39,945 bases of DNA. It comes from Planctomycetaceae bacterium. Its GTDB lineage: Bacteria; Planctomycetota; Planctomycetia; Pirellulales; Thermoguttaceae. The stretch's first letter is position 1. Each line of letters opens with the position of its first letter. Under the pieces are notes generated by a model. It was not told the DNA's origin. It did no database searches and worked only from the letters and a program-made list of their open reading frames with translations. The DNA is taken from positions 1-39,945 of the forward strand of contig JAAYAY010000333.1 of the NCBI GenBank assembly GCA_012719125.1, given 5' to 3'. Positions 14,906 through 22,703 of the stretch are shown in pieces. Position numbers and translations under genes: made by a program.

Positions 14906-16120
14906 TCAGATTTGCGAAACGGGAATCGCCCAGACCGTTTCGGTAATCGGCATGGGCGACTCGGTCAGGCACAGGACGGCCCCCGGACCTCGCGGCACAT
15001 CGAGCTGAGCGAGGACCGAGAAGTTACGAATGTCCTTCTTGGTGGGTGCTGTCGTCTTCTTGATCTCGATCGGGTAGAGCGTACCGTCACGGAAGATCAC
15101 CAGATCGATTTCCCTGAGTTCCTTGTCGCGATAGAAGTAGATCGGGGCCTGGCGGCCGGCGTGCCAGTAGCTGCGAATCACTTCAGCGACAGCCCACGAC
15201 TCCAGGATTGCACCGGACATGGCGCCGGCTTCCAGGGTCTCGGGACTGGACCACTCGGTCAGGTAGGCAGCCAGTCCGGTGTCGAGGAAGTACATCTTAG
15301 GAGTCTTGACCAGCCGCTTGGTGACGTTCGAGTAGTACGGTTCGAGAAGATAGATGATGCCCGACGATTTCAGAATCGACAACCAGTTCTTGGCTGTGTT
15401 TGGGGAGACGTCAACGTCGCGCGCCATGTCGGCCAGGTTGAGCAATTGTCCGGTCCGGGCTGCAGTGGCTCGCAGGAACTTCGTGAATGCCATCTCGTCG
15501 CCCACGTTCGCCAGGGCGCGTACGTCCCGTTGGAGGTACGTCTGCACGTAGGAACCGTAGAACAGATCGCGATCCACTTCCGCATCCAAGGCGATTCTCG
15601 GGAGACTTCCGCGCCAGATGGCCCCGTACAAGTCCATCAGCCCAAGCGGCTGGTCGCCGGCGCCCGTTTCAAAGTCACCCGGAAGAAACGGCTCTATCCA
15701 CTCGCTGTGGCCAGCGAGCTCGCGTCGGGAGAATCCCAGCAGATTGACGATGCCAACCCGTCCGGCCAGCGATTCCGAGACGCCCTGCATGAGGTGGAAC
15801 TGCTGCGAACCGGTCAGCCAGAAATCACCGGGCTGCTGGCGACTATCAACGATCATCTTGATGTGTGGGAGCAGCTCCGGCGCGTACTGGATCTCGTCGA
15901 TCAGCACCGGCGGGGCAAACCGCTGGAGGAACAATCCCGGGTCGTCGTTGGCCAGCGTCCTGGCTTGCGGATCGTCGAGTGTCACGTAGCGACGTTCCGC
16001 GCCGGCGGCATGCCGCAACAGAGTCGTCTTCCCCACTTGGCGGGGGCCGGGGATGAGAATCACGGGGAATTGCCGGCTGGCCGCCGCGAGTGGCCACTTT
16101 AATGTTCGTTCAACGTACAT
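14906..16120 (-). CDS. AAA_14/DUF4143-family ATPase, moron-like
   Basis: A 404-residue protein. Walker A is GPRQVGKTTLL (about residues 25-35), Walker B is PVLIDEIQYAPELL (about 71-84), and sensor 1 is FWLTGSQQF (about 100-108). The C-terminal DUF4143 half contains the winged HTH (SPNTAKNWLSILKSSG, about 233-248) and a PD-(D/E)XK-like fold with E-x-D-L-V-I (about 356) and PIEIKKT (about 371). Length and order are normal for this common, poorly understood bacterial ATPase. It is antisense to the surrounding replication genes and has its own palindromic upstream region, so it is probably an inserted cargo gene. The 14751-14905 gap holds no supported gene. Confidence 0.88.
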   Translation of the reverse strand: MYVERTLKWPLAAASRQFPVILIPGPRQVGKTTLLRHAAGAERRYVTLDDPQARTLANDDPGLFLQRFAPPVLIDEIQYAPELLPHIKMIVDSRQQPGDFWLTGSQQFHLMQGVSESLAGRVGIVNLLGFSRRELAGHSEWIEPFLPGDFETGAGDQPLGLMDLYGAIWRGSLPRIALDAEVDRDLFYGSYVQTYLQRDVRALANVGDEMAFTKFLRATAARTGQLLNLADMARDVDVSPNTAKNWLSILKSSGIIYLLEPYYSNVTKRLVKTPKMYFLDTGLAAYLTEWSSPETLEAGAMSGAILESWAVAEVIRSYWHAGRQAPIYFYRDKELREIDLVIFRDGTLYPIEIKKTTAPTKKDIRNFSVLAQLDVPRGPGAVLCLTESPMPITETVWAIPVSQI

Positions 16121-16128
16121 CGCAAACC

Positions 16129-16163
16129 CCGTCTAATGTGCACTGGCATTGCATTATAGACGG
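16129..16163 (-). promoter_or_regulatory. Imperfect palindrome upstream of the AAA_14 gene
   Basis: CCGTCTAATG (16129-16138) and CATTATAGACGG (16152-16163) are inverted copies differing by a 2-nt insertion. They lie just upstream of the ATPase start on the minus strand, between it and the divergent methyltransferase gene. This looks like an operator or a promoter-proximal hairpin for one or both genes. Confidence 0.5.
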
Positions 16164-16268
16164 CGTTTTTGGCCCTTCAAGTTCAGTATTCGCGGCAATT
16201 TGCCACATATTACGGCAATAAGACCCCTGCTCTAGAGGGGATCTGATTCATGAAAGGAAACCTCGCCC

Positions 16269-17606
16269 ATGCAGGCATCCAAGTTTGACATTCAGCTTCG
16301 TTCGATCGACACCATCCGCCCCTACGAAAACAACCCTCGGCAGAACGACGCCGCCGTGGATGCCGTGGTCGAATCAATCCGCCAGTTCAGTTTCCGCCAG
16401 CCGATCGTGATCGACGCCGAAGGCGTGATCATCGCCGGCCATACCCGGTACAAGGCCGCCCAGAAGCTTGGGTTCGAAAAGGTCCCGGTCCACGTGGCCA
16501 CCGACCTGACCCCCGAGCAGGTCCGAGCCTACCGGATCGCCGACAACAAGACGGGCGACCTGGCCGTCTGGGACTTCGAGCTTCTGCCGATCGAACTGTC
16601 GCAACTTGGTAACGCCGGATTCGACATGCAGCTCTTCGGCTTCGACCAGGACGAACTGGCCAAGCTGCTTGACCCGGGCGTGAAGGAAGGCCTGACCGAT
16701 CCGGACGACGTACCCGAGCCGCCTGACGAACCGATCACCCGACGTGGTGACCTGTGGATCCTGGGCGAGCACCGGCTGCTCTGTGGCGACTCATCCAGAT
16801 CTGAGGATCTCGATCGCCTGCTTGGTGGCGAAAGCATCCACCTCTGCAATACGGACCCGCCGTACAACGTGAAGGTCGAACCCCGCAGCAACAACGCGAT
16901 CGCGGCGGGCAACAGCAGTTTCACGAACACCAACAAGCACCATCAGAAGTTCGATCTCGAACGCCACCCGGAGAAGGCCAAGCCGACGCACAACAAGATG
17001 CGGGCCAAGGACCGGCCGCTGGAGAACGATTTCGTTACGGACGAGGAGTTCGATCGGCTCTTGGACGCCTGGTTCGGCAACATCGCCCGCGTGTTGGAGC
17101 CCGGTCGAGGGTTCTACATCTGGGGTGGCTACGCGAACCTTGGAAACTACCCGCCCTTTCTGAAGAAGCACGGGCTCTACTTCTCGCAGGGGATCGTGTG
17201 GGATAAAGAGCATCCCGTTTTGACACGCAAGGATATGATGGGCTGCTTTGAGCTTGCGTTCTATGGTTGGCGTGAAGGCGCCGCGCACACATTCCTGGGG
17301 CCCAACAACGCCCAAGATCTGTGGCACGTCAAGAAGGTAAACCCCAACAAGATGATTCACTTGACCGAGAAGCCGGTCGAGTTGGCGGTCCGGGCCATCC
17401 AGTATTCGTCACGGCCCGGCGAGCACGTCCTGGACCTCTTCGGCGGGAGCGGCTCGACCCTGATTGGGGCCGAGCAGACAGGCCGCAAAGCGTTCTTGAT
17501 GGAACTCGACCCCCCCTATTGTGATGTCATAGTCGATCGGTTCCAGAAATTCACGGGTCAGAAAGCCGAACGCATTCCAGCGCGTGCTGAGGAGGTGGCA
17601 GCTTGA
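16269..17606 (+). CDS. ParB-like domain / DNA methyltransferase fusion (beta-class N4/N6)
   Basis: A 445-residue fusion. Residues about 8-100 form a ParB/Srx nuclease-like domain (IRPYENNPRQN, then GVIIAGHTRYKAAQKLG). Residues about 150-440 are a SAM-dependent amino-methyltransferase with the catalytic TDPPYNVK (DPPY at 196-199) ahead of the SAM-binding LDLFGGSGST (Phe 391), the order of the beta class. Methylation of phage or host DNA, often anti-restriction, is the family role. No restriction endonuclease is adjacent, so this is an orphan enzyme. The start ATG at 16269 follows GAAAGG. Its stop overlaps the TTG of the next gene. Confidence 0.92.
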   Translation: MQASKFDIQLRSIDTIRPYENNPRQNDAAVDAVVESIRQFSFRQPIVIDAEGVIIAGHTRYKAAQKLGFEKVPVHVATDLTPEQVRAYRIADNKTGDLAVWDFELLPIELSQLGNAGFDMQLFGFDQDELAKLLDPGVKEGLTDPDDVPEPPDEPITRRGDLWILGEHRLLCGDSSRSEDLDRLLGGESIHLCNTDPPYNVKVEPRSNNAIAAGNSSFTNTNKHHQKFDLERHPEKAKPTHNKMRAKDRPLENDFVTDEEFDRLLDAWFGNIARVLEPGRGFYIWGGYANLGNYPPFLKKHGLYFSQGIVWDKEHPVLTRKDMMGCFELAFYGWREGAAHTFLGPNNAQDLWHVKKVNPNKMIHLTEKPVELAVRAIQYSSRPGEHVLDLFGGSGSTLIGAEQTGRKAFLMELDPPYCDVIVDRFQKFTGQKAERIPARAEEVAA

Positions 17607-17971
17607 TCTATTTGGCATCCCCTTACACGCATCCAGATCCGAAAGTGCGTGAACATCGCTACCAAGAAGCCTGCCGCTGTGCGGCCCAACTCATCCGAAC
17701 CGGCCACCATGTATTGTCCCCCATCTCCCACTCGCACGGGATCGCCCAATACGGCCTGCCCGGCGACTGGGCCTACTGGGAATCGCTTGACCGCCGGTTC
17801 CTGGAGATGTGCGACGAGGTTGGCGTCCTGATGCTGGACGGCTGGAAAGAGAGCAACGGAGTGCAGGCGGAGATCCGGATTGCGAGGGAAATGGACAAGC
17901 TGGTGTCATTTCTTCCGGCAGCCGGCGGAGAGGAATGCCACAATGACCAGGATTGGCGAGGTAGCCGATGA
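17603..17971 (+). CDS. DUF1937, nucleoside 2-deoxyribosyltransferase-like protein
   Basis: A 122-residue protein with the DUF1937/DUF4406 pattern: MIYLASPYTHPDPKVREHRY at the N-terminus, then GHHVLSPISHSHGIA, LPGDWAYWESLDRRFLEMCD and LDGWKESNGVQAEIRIA. These resemble nucleoside 2-deoxyribosyltransferases, in which the Asp and Glu in the last two blocks are catalytic. A nucleotide-pool role is inferred. It starts with TTG at 17603, overlapping the methyltransferase stop, after a good GAGGAGG site. The C-terminal 20 residues run toward the opposing amidotransferase gene, ending 14 nt before its 3' end. Confidence 0.8.
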   Translation: MIYLASPYTHPDPKVREHRYQEACRCAAQLIRTGHHVLSPISHSHGIAQYGLPGDWAYWESLDRRFLEMCDEVGVLMLDGWKESNGVQAEIRIAREMDKLVSFLPAAGGEECHNDQDWRGSR

Positions 17972-17985
17972 CAGCCACACTCCCG

Positions 17986-18660
17986 TCACCGGTCGATCGC
18001 ATAGGCATCGTGGCGAAGTCCGTGGCCGTCGAATGTCAGCACGCCCGCGCATTCGTCGTTGATTGCCGCGACCTTACCCGGCAGGCCCTCGGGAAGGCTG
18101 CCGAAGTAAATCCCACCGGCGGTGTGACCGAACCAAAGGGGCTTGCCGCCGCGGACGACCAACAGTCTCGCCGGCCGGCGCCAGACGCCCAACATCGCCA
18201 ACGGCGCCGTGACGCACCTTGCGGTCTGGACGGCCCGCCAGCCGATCGAGCCGGCGAAGCGGCTGATGAGCAGGCCCAGGACTTCGCTGTCGCATTCGGT
18301 CTGCGGCGCCAGGTGGAACCGCCGCACCAATCTGGCGTGGTTGACGACGACCCCGTTGTGTACAAGCCAGCCTCGGCCCGCCGCATGGGGATGGTTGTTG
18401 CAGTTGTCGGCCGGGTCGCCGTGGGTGGCCCATCGGCAATGTCCGATCACGACCGACGCCCCGCGGCATGGCGACAGGTCGCCCAGGTTGGCCGTCGCGG
18501 GGCCCGGTCGCTTGAAGGTATGGATAGCCCCGTCCCGGCCGAGCCACGCCAGTCCGAACGCGTGGTGGCCACGACGTTGCGTTTCCGCGGCAATCCGCCG
18601 CAGGCGGGCCACGTCGGGCCCCTTTCCATGGGTTGTGATGAATCCAAAGATGCCGCACAT
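17986..18660 (-). CDS. Class II glutamine amidotransferase
   Basis: A 224-residue Ntn-type glutaminase. The nucleophile is Cys2 (MCGIFGFI), followed by RRGHHAFG (about 29-36), IGHCRWATHGDP in place of the usual HTRWATHG (about 72-83), VHNGVVVNH (about 99-107) and TECDSEVL (about 119-126). The family releases ammonia from glutamine, usually for a partner synthetase, but this is a stand-alone domain. The first amidoligase gene lies 21 nt upstream on the same strand, so the two are likely co-transcribed and the ammonia could be used there. The large antisense frame on the plus strand is a shadow. Confidence 0.9.
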   Translation of the reverse strand: MCGIFGFITTHGKGPDVARLRRIAAETQRRGHHAFGLAWLGRDGAIHTFKRPGPATANLGDLSPCRGASVVIGHCRWATHGDPADNCNNHPHAAGRGWLVHNGVVVNHARLVRRFHLAPQTECDSEVLGLLISRFAGSIGWRAVQTARCVTAPLAMLGVWRRPARLLVVRGGKPLWFGHTAGGIYFGSLPEGLPGKVAAINDECAGVLTFDGHGLRHDAYAIDR

Positions 18661-18681
18661 CGCTTTGTGCTCCTTTCGGGG

Positions 18682-19533
18682 TCAGACCTGAGAGTCGTAT
18701 TTCTTGGCCAGGCGACGGAACTCGGCCTTCACCTGATCCTGCGAGACGGTTTCCGAAATCCAGCCGTACTGCTTGCCGCCGTGGATGCGGGCATAGCCGG
18801 CGCCCCAGGCCAGGTAGCCCATGAGGCGCTCAGCCTCACTGGCCCCGACGCCTTTCTTCTTCCAGCCGCCCTTCAGCGGTTGGGGATTCCATTTGGGCAT
18901 CCGTTTGCCCTGCAGGGCCCGCTCGACCAGTCCCAGGCAGACCTGGACCCAGCCGACGACCTTCACCGGGTCGAGCGACCCGGAGAAAACGCGGAACTCG
19001 ACCGTGTCCTTCGTCCCGCGGGCGAGATTGGTGAGATTCAGGGCGTGGTAGCGATTACGGTCGAGGTTGGGCTTGGCGTCCTTGTCGCTGCCGTACTTCC
19101 GCACTCCGCCGCAGTACCGGCCGCGCTCGCGGTTCTTCGTGCCCGTGATGGCGTAGAGCCCCTTCTCGGTGTAGGCAACGATGGTGACCAAGCGTGCCAG
19201 GGCCTCGCTTGCCCAGGTTCGTTTCCAGCCAACGTGAACGTGGATTCCGCAACTGGCGTTGACCCGGTGCCCTTTGGCTTCGAGCGCGGCAAGCACCTCG
19301 GCAACCTGCGTCAGGCCTTGGGCCCCGTTGAGGACCGGGCTGACGATTTCGCATTTATGTCCGCCGTTTCCGTTGTCGATCGAACCGTCCGCTTCTGCCT
19401 TCCAGCCTTCGGGCAGGTAGGGCACCTGGATTCCATGACGGTAGCGGCCGATTTTGAGGCCTTCGTGGCGTATGTTGCGGTCGGGGGCGATAGTCTCGAT
19501 CTCAACCCCGAAAGTCATGTCGTTGGCGTTCAT
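18682..19533 (-). CDS. Amidoligase-family (carboxylate-amine ligase-like) protein 1
   Basis: A 283-residue protein of the Amidoligase_2 type (glutamine-synthetase-like fold). It shows MTFGVEIETIA (about 6-16), KAEADGSI (about 43-50), CEIVSP (about 58-63), SCGIHVHVGW (about 92-101) and the NLTNLARG...VEFRVFSGSLD block (about 165-188). Such enzymes are predicted to form amide bonds on peptides or small acids with ATP. A paralogue lies at 21697-22557 with the same block order (HLLNLTHLARG, then IEFRAFAGTL). The start at 19533 begins at the conserved region. It lies 21 nt upstream of the amidotransferase gene and has its own promoter-like leader. Confidence 0.85.
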   Translation of the reverse strand: MNANDMTFGVEIETIAPDRNIRHEGLKIGRYRHGIQVPYLPEGWKAEADGSIDNGNGGHKCEIVSPVLNGAQGLTQVAEVLAALEAKGHRVNASCGIHVHVGWKRTWASEALARLVTIVAYTEKGLYAITGTKNRERGRYCGGVRKYGSDKDAKPNLDRNRYHALNLTNLARGTKDTVEFRVFSGSLDPVKVVGWVQVCLGLVERALQGKRMPKWNPQPLKGGWKKKGVGASEAERLMGYLAWGAGYARIHGGKQYGWISETVSQDQVKAEFRRLAKKYDSQV

Positions 19534-19569
19534 GGCGAGTCCCGTGATGGTTGGTGTGGCTACCCCTGT

Positions 19570-19612
19570 GTTCATCACACAGTTCGCAGCTCTGCCGGGA
19601 AGCATCAAGCGG
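19570..19612 (-). promoter_or_regulatory. Shared leader/promoter of the minus-strand module, copy 1
   Basis: On the minus strand this region reads CGCTTGATGC, then about 25 nt, then TGTGTGATGAAC. It matches the regions upstream of the genes starting at 21534 and 22557. A 19-nt element TTGCCGGAATACTTTTTGG (plus-strand reading, 19636-19654) is shared with 22668-22687 ahead of the second amidoligase. Probable promoter; the exact -10 is not clear. Confidence 0.5.
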
Positions 19613-19760
19613 ATTCAGGCCATCTTGGCGAAGAATTGCCGGAATACTTTTTGGTCACTTTGTATCACCGGGCGATAAGGATGAACACATCAGAAGTAAC
19701 AAGACGCCTTCCTCTTTGGCTGCTGGCCGCTGGCAGCCTGGACCCTATACCTGGGGCGCA

Positions 19761-19785
19761 CAAAGAAAGCCCCGGGACCGGGGCT
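19761..19785 (-). terminator. Rho-independent terminator after the HARE-HTH gene
   Basis: On the minus strand, the perfect 8-bp stem AGCCCCGG/CCGGGGCT (19768-19785) with a 2-nt loop is followed by TTTCTTTG. It lies 28 nt past the end of the HARE-HTH gene and about 155 nt before the amidoligase promoter region, separating the two transcription units. Confidence 0.7.
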
Positions 19786-19812
19786 GTGGATGGCGATAAC
19801 TGGCAGGGCGCC

Positions 19813-20385
19813 TCAGGCGTGGACGAACTTGCCCCGCTCCACCTTCTTGAAGCGGGAATCTTTCCCTTTTGTGGCGATCTCGCGGATGATCGCGCTGTAG
19901 ATCGTCGCATGGGGGGTCACCCCGTCGCTCTTCCAGTAGCCCCTTTCAAAGGCCGTGGAGACGATTTCCTTGACGGCCAGCGGCTTGTCGGCTTCCGCCA
20001 GGACCCGGGCAGCCGCGTCCAAGCCGCTCGGCTTCCTGGCCTTCACATCGCCCTGTTTGGCCCGTGTGGCCCCCTTCGCCGGCTCGGGCCCGGTGGTCGC
20101 CTGGGACGGAGTCTTCGCCCCTGTGGCCGTCGTGGGCGATTTGGTGGCCTTCGGGCCCCCGCCTGTCGACACTGCGGCCACGTTCTTCGGCGATGGCGAA
20201 GCCTGCCTACCCTTCGCCTCGCCCCGCAATCGCTGGGGGCTCTTGATGCGGATCTTCTTGCCGGTCGCCAGGTTGGTAGCGTCCCAGCCGCCATAGCGGT
20301 TCTCCGCGTCAATTCGTACCGGCACCAGTTTGTCGGTGACCTTGGCCATGTAGACCTTGCCGATCTTCACATCGTCTTTCTTCAT
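19813..20385 (-). CDS. HARE-HTH domain protein with low-complexity linker
   Basis: A 190-residue protein in three parts. The N-terminal domain (about 1-55) has an SH3-like strand pattern ([20 protein letters not shown]). A low-complexity Ala/Thr/Pro/Lys linker (about 56-118) follows. The C-terminal HARE-HTH winged helix (about 119-190) shows [20 protein letters not shown], then [18 protein letters not shown] and [19 protein letters not shown] domains are found in bacterial RNA polymerase delta, restriction enzymes and eukaryotic chromatin proteins, and are predicted to bind or sense modified DNA. It is followed by a good terminator. Confidence 0.8.
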   Translation of the reverse strand: MKKDDVKIGKVYMAKVTDKLVPVRIDAENRYGGWDATNLATGKKIRIKSPQRLRGEAKGRQASPSPKNVAAVSTGGGPKATKSPTTATGAKTPSQATTGPEPAKGATRAKQGDVKARKPSGLDAAARVLAEADKPLAVKEIVSTAFERGYWKSDGVTPHATIYSAIIREIATKGKDSRFKKVERGKFVHA

Positions 20386-20418
20386 CTTGGTTCTCCTGGA
20401 AAGGGAGGAAAGGGAAAC

Positions 20419-20805
20419 TCACATCGAATCGTTACGGCCTGCCTCGTAGGCCGCCCGCAGAGCCCGCTTGAGGGCCCAAACGCTGATCTCATGGAAGTCG
20501 AGGGAATCGGACTTCCGCTCGCGGAGGGTTTCTATCTGCAGTTCGGCCTGGGCAATCTGCTCGAGGATCTGGTCGATCCGTTCCCGGCCGTCGCACTCAG
20601 CGGCGGCCATCTGGTACTTGGCATGCAGGTCGAACGTCGCTTGATCGTGGCGGGCGCCGGCACGCAGAGAGTCTGCGGCAAGGCGCCAGAGGGCGGCTGC
20701 CTGGGGCCAAGCCTCGGCCCGCCCGGCGGCTTCCGCCTCTTCGGCGTAGTCTTCGTGCGAGATGGTTCTTGTGGTTCGTGGCGTCCGCTTGGGTTGTCTT
20801 GGCAT
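20419..20805 (-). CDS. Unrecognised 128-residue helical protein
   Basis: The N-terminus is basic (PRQPKRTPRTTR). The rest is almost all helical: DYAEEAEAAGRAEAWPQAAALW looks like a tetratricopeptide-type helix pair, and ERIDQILEQIAQAELQIETL is a probable coiled coil. No catalytic motif is seen. It lies between the HARE-HTH gene and another small unassigned gene on the same strand, with gaps of 24-33 nt, so it is probably part of the operon. Confidence 0.6.
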   Translation of the reverse strand: MPRQPKRTPRTTRTISHEDYAEEAEAAGRAEAWPQAAALWRLAADSLRAGARHDQATFDLHAKYQMAAAECDGRERIDQILEQIAQAELQIETLRERKSDSLDFHEISVWALKRALRAAYEAGRNDSM

Positions 20806-20829
20806 TTCAGTGCTCCCGATCGTTGGGGT

Positions 20830-21189
20830 TCATCGGTCCAGTTCGCAGGCAATCGCGTCAAGCCAGCGGGCATCTTCCGAGGCCTTCTTGCTCTCGCCGG
20901 CAAGCTCGGCGAGCTCACCGTCTGTCGCTCGCGACATGGCCATGTCGGCGAAAAGCTCTGCCAGCCTGTCGATCTCGGCCTCCTGGTTCTCGGGGGCGAA
21001 GTTGGCCCGGATACCCCGCTCGATCAGGCGGGCGATTCCGGTGGCGGTCAGGGTTCGGCGTCGTGTGGCGAGTCCGAAGATACGGTTCTCGAAGGGCCAG
21101 TTTTGCTGTGTCATCAAGCGCACTTCGGAGTCCCCGCCCAGTTGGTCACGGTACTCCTCGAGACGCGAGATCAGTTCGTCAACGGTCAT
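20830..21189 (-). CDS. Unrecognised 119-residue phage protein
   Basis: Begins TVDELISRLEEYRDQLGGDS, then EVRLMTQQNWPFENRIFGLA, a pattern I associate loosely with small phage proteins of unknown role. The remainder is acidic and helical (EIDRLAELFADMA). The ATG at 21189 follows GAGAGGAGAA on the minus strand. It is in an operon with the genes on both sides, and no function can be assigned. Confidence 0.6.
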   Translation of the reverse strand: MTVDELISRLEEYRDQLGGDSEVRLMTQQNWPFENRIFGLATRRRTLTATGIARLIERGIRANFAPENQEAEIDRLAELFADMAMSRATDGELAELAGESKKASEDARWLDAIACELDR

Positions 21190-21213
21190 CGTGGTTCTTC
21201 TCCTCTCTCGGGG

Positions 21214-21534
21214 TTAGTTGCCAAAGACGTGTTCTGCCAAACCGGCGGCCAGGAAGTCGGCGATCGCGGCGGCCTCGTTGGTGGTCGGCCGGATGTCCCA
21301 ACCGCGGTCGAAGTTCAGGACCACCCGCTGGTCCGCCTCGCGGCGGATCCAAAGCTTCGAGATCCGGCTGTCGCCCAATTCGTACTCTTCGGACTCGGCG
21401 TGTTCCGGAAAGACCAATGCGTCAAACCGGTGGCCGGCGATCAGGCCGATGACCCAGGTTCCCAACCCGCTGGCCTGGCGGCTGATCTTGGTGATCTCCA
21501 GGTCGTCACCCAGGTGTTCGTTGTTCGTGTTCAT
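21214..21534 (-). CDS. Unrecognised 106-residue protein
   Basis: A mixed alpha/beta small protein. It has GTWVIGLIAGHRFDALVFPE (a strand pair), YELGDSRISKLWIRRE, and VVLNFDRGWDIRPTTNEAAA, then a C-terminal helix. The ATG at 21534 follows GGGAGAACGC and is preferred to longer in-frame starts. Its upstream region carries a copy of the shared leader. It is the first gene of the 21534-19813 transcription unit. No known family recognised. Confidence 0.6.
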   Translation of the reverse strand: MNTNNEHLGDDLEITKISRQASGLGTWVIGLIAGHRFDALVFPEHAESEEYELGDSRISKLWIRREADQRVVLNFDRGWDIRPTTNEAAAIADFLAAGLAEHVFGN

Positions 21535-21573
21535 CGCGTTCTCCCGTGGTGGGTGGTTGGCGTTGTTGGTTCC

Positions 21574-21614
21574 GTTAACACACATGAGCCATGAAAGTGC
21601 GAAGACATCAAGCG
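21574..21614 (-). promoter_or_regulatory. Shared leader/promoter of the minus-strand module, copy 2
   Basis: On the minus strand this reads CGCTTGATGTC, then about 14 nt, then ATGGCTCATGTGTGTTAAC. It is the closest relative of copy 3 (22602-22643): both share ATGGCT, CATGTGTGTTAAC and CGCTTGA at nearly equal spacing. The TTGATG is a plausible -35 box. Confidence 0.55.
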
Positions 21615-21696
21615 ACATTCGGGGCTGTAATCGTTCTTTTTCGGGAATGCTTCTGTCATGCATCGTGATACCCATCAGAACCGGCCGCCGGACGCC

Positions 21697-22557
21697 CTAG
21701 GCGGCCCGGTCGTATTTGCGGGCCAGGTCTGCCAGCCGCTTCTTGATCCCCTTCACCTCGGGGCAGGCGTCGCCGCTGGCCAGGAGCCCGAAAACCTTGT
21801 CGCGGAGGGCCCCCTTGTACCAGCCCTTGGTCCATCCCAGGCGGTAGAAGAGCCGGTTCAGTTCGGTTTCGCCCTCGCCGGCGCCCGGCCGGTCCCAGCA
21901 GCTTTTGGTTCCGGCCCGCTTGGTGTAGTCCCAGTCCGAGCAGCGCTTCGTGCTCAAGGCCAACTCGACCAGCCCCAGGCACATCATCAGGTACCCGGCC
22001 ACCTTTTCTTTGTTGAGCGTGCCGGCGAAGGCCCGGAACTCGATCCGGTTTCGTCCCCGGGCCAGGTGCGTGAGGTTCAGGAGGTGGTAGCGGTCGGCCT
22101 CACAGCGTCGTTTGGCGTCGCCGTGGCTGCCGTATTCCTTGATCTTCTTGCTGTAGCGGTTCCGTTCCCGCGTCTTGGTCCCCGTGCTGGCGTAGATGGC
22201 CCGCTCGTGGTTGCCGACCAGGGAAATCAGCCGGGCCAGGGCGGCCGCGTCCCCGTCCCAGGTCACCGTGATGTGCAGCCCGCAACTCGGGTTGACTTTT
22301 GCGCCGTGGGCGTTGATCGCGTCGATCGCCTCTTCGACCTGGCGAAGGCCTTCGTATCCCCGCAGCTTGGGGCTGACGAACTCGCAGCCCTTGCGGCCGG
22401 GGACCAGGGTCTCGATGCTGCTGTCCCGTTCGGCCCGCCAGCCGTTGGGGAGCCAGGGTACCTGGTATCCGCCGTGGTAGGGTCCGATGGGCGTCGTGTC
22501 GCTGGCCGGAAGGGTCGTTTCAAATTCGATTCCAAAGGCGATCTGGTTGGCGTCCAT
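21697..22557 (-). CDS. Amidoligase-family protein 2 (paralogue)
   Basis: A 286-residue protein with the same motif order as the protein encoded at 18682-19533: IAFGIEFETTL (about 6-16), AERDSSIE (about 42-49), CEFVSP (about 57-62), SCGLHITVTW (about 91-100) and NLTHLARG...IEFRAFAGTLN. Both contain the TGTK-x-RER block and a Tyr/Arg-rich middle. Two paralogues on one element suggest two different substrates or a stepwise ligation, which is inference. It is the first gene of the module on the minus strand, and its stop is 162 nt from the next gene's start. GxExE residues needed for metal/ATP binding look intact. Confidence 0.85.
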   Translation of the reverse strand: MDANQIAFGIEFETTLPASDTTPIGPYHGGYQVPWLPNGWRAERDSSIETLVPGRKGCEFVSPKLRGYEGLRQVEEAIDAINAHGAKVNPSCGLHITVTWDGDAAALARLISLVGNHERAIYASTGTKTRERNRYSKKIKEYGSHGDAKRRCEADRYHLLNLTHLARGRNRIEFRAFAGTLNKEKVAGYLMMCLGLVELALSTKRCSDWDYTKRAGTKSCWDRPGAGEGETELNRLFYRLGWTKGWYKGALRDKVFGLLASGDACPEVKGIKKRLADLARKYDRAA

Positions 22558-22601
22558 CGTTTGGCTCCGTGTTTTGGTTGTGGGGTGGTGTGTTTGCTCC
22601 T

Positions 22602-22643
22602 GTTAACACACATGAAGCCATAACTTCGGGGGCACCTCAAGCG
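22602..22643 (-). promoter_or_regulatory. Shared leader/promoter of the minus-strand module, copy 3
   Basis: On the minus strand CGCTTGAGGTG is followed by about 14 nt and ATGGCTTCATGTGTGTTAAC, matching copy 2. The element TTGCCGGAATACT(T)nGG (22668-22687, plus reading) upstream is shared only with copy 1. Since both amidoligase genes share both elements, the duplicated unit probably included the upstream region. Confidence 0.55.
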
Positions 22644-22703
22644 AGACCTTGGTCATTTCACATCGATTTGCCGGAATACTTTTTTGGGGAGGCGTAGCAC
22701 CAA

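Noticed and set aside
14849-16102. A 417-residue plus-strand frame
   Set aside because: It is antisense to the AAA_14/DUF4143 ATPase, whose Walker motifs are on the minus strand.
17968-21594. A 1208-residue open frame on the plus strand
   Set aside because: It runs antisense to six well-supported minus-strand genes (amidotransferase, amidoligase 1, HARE-HTH and others). Its residue pattern is that of a high-GC shadow frame.
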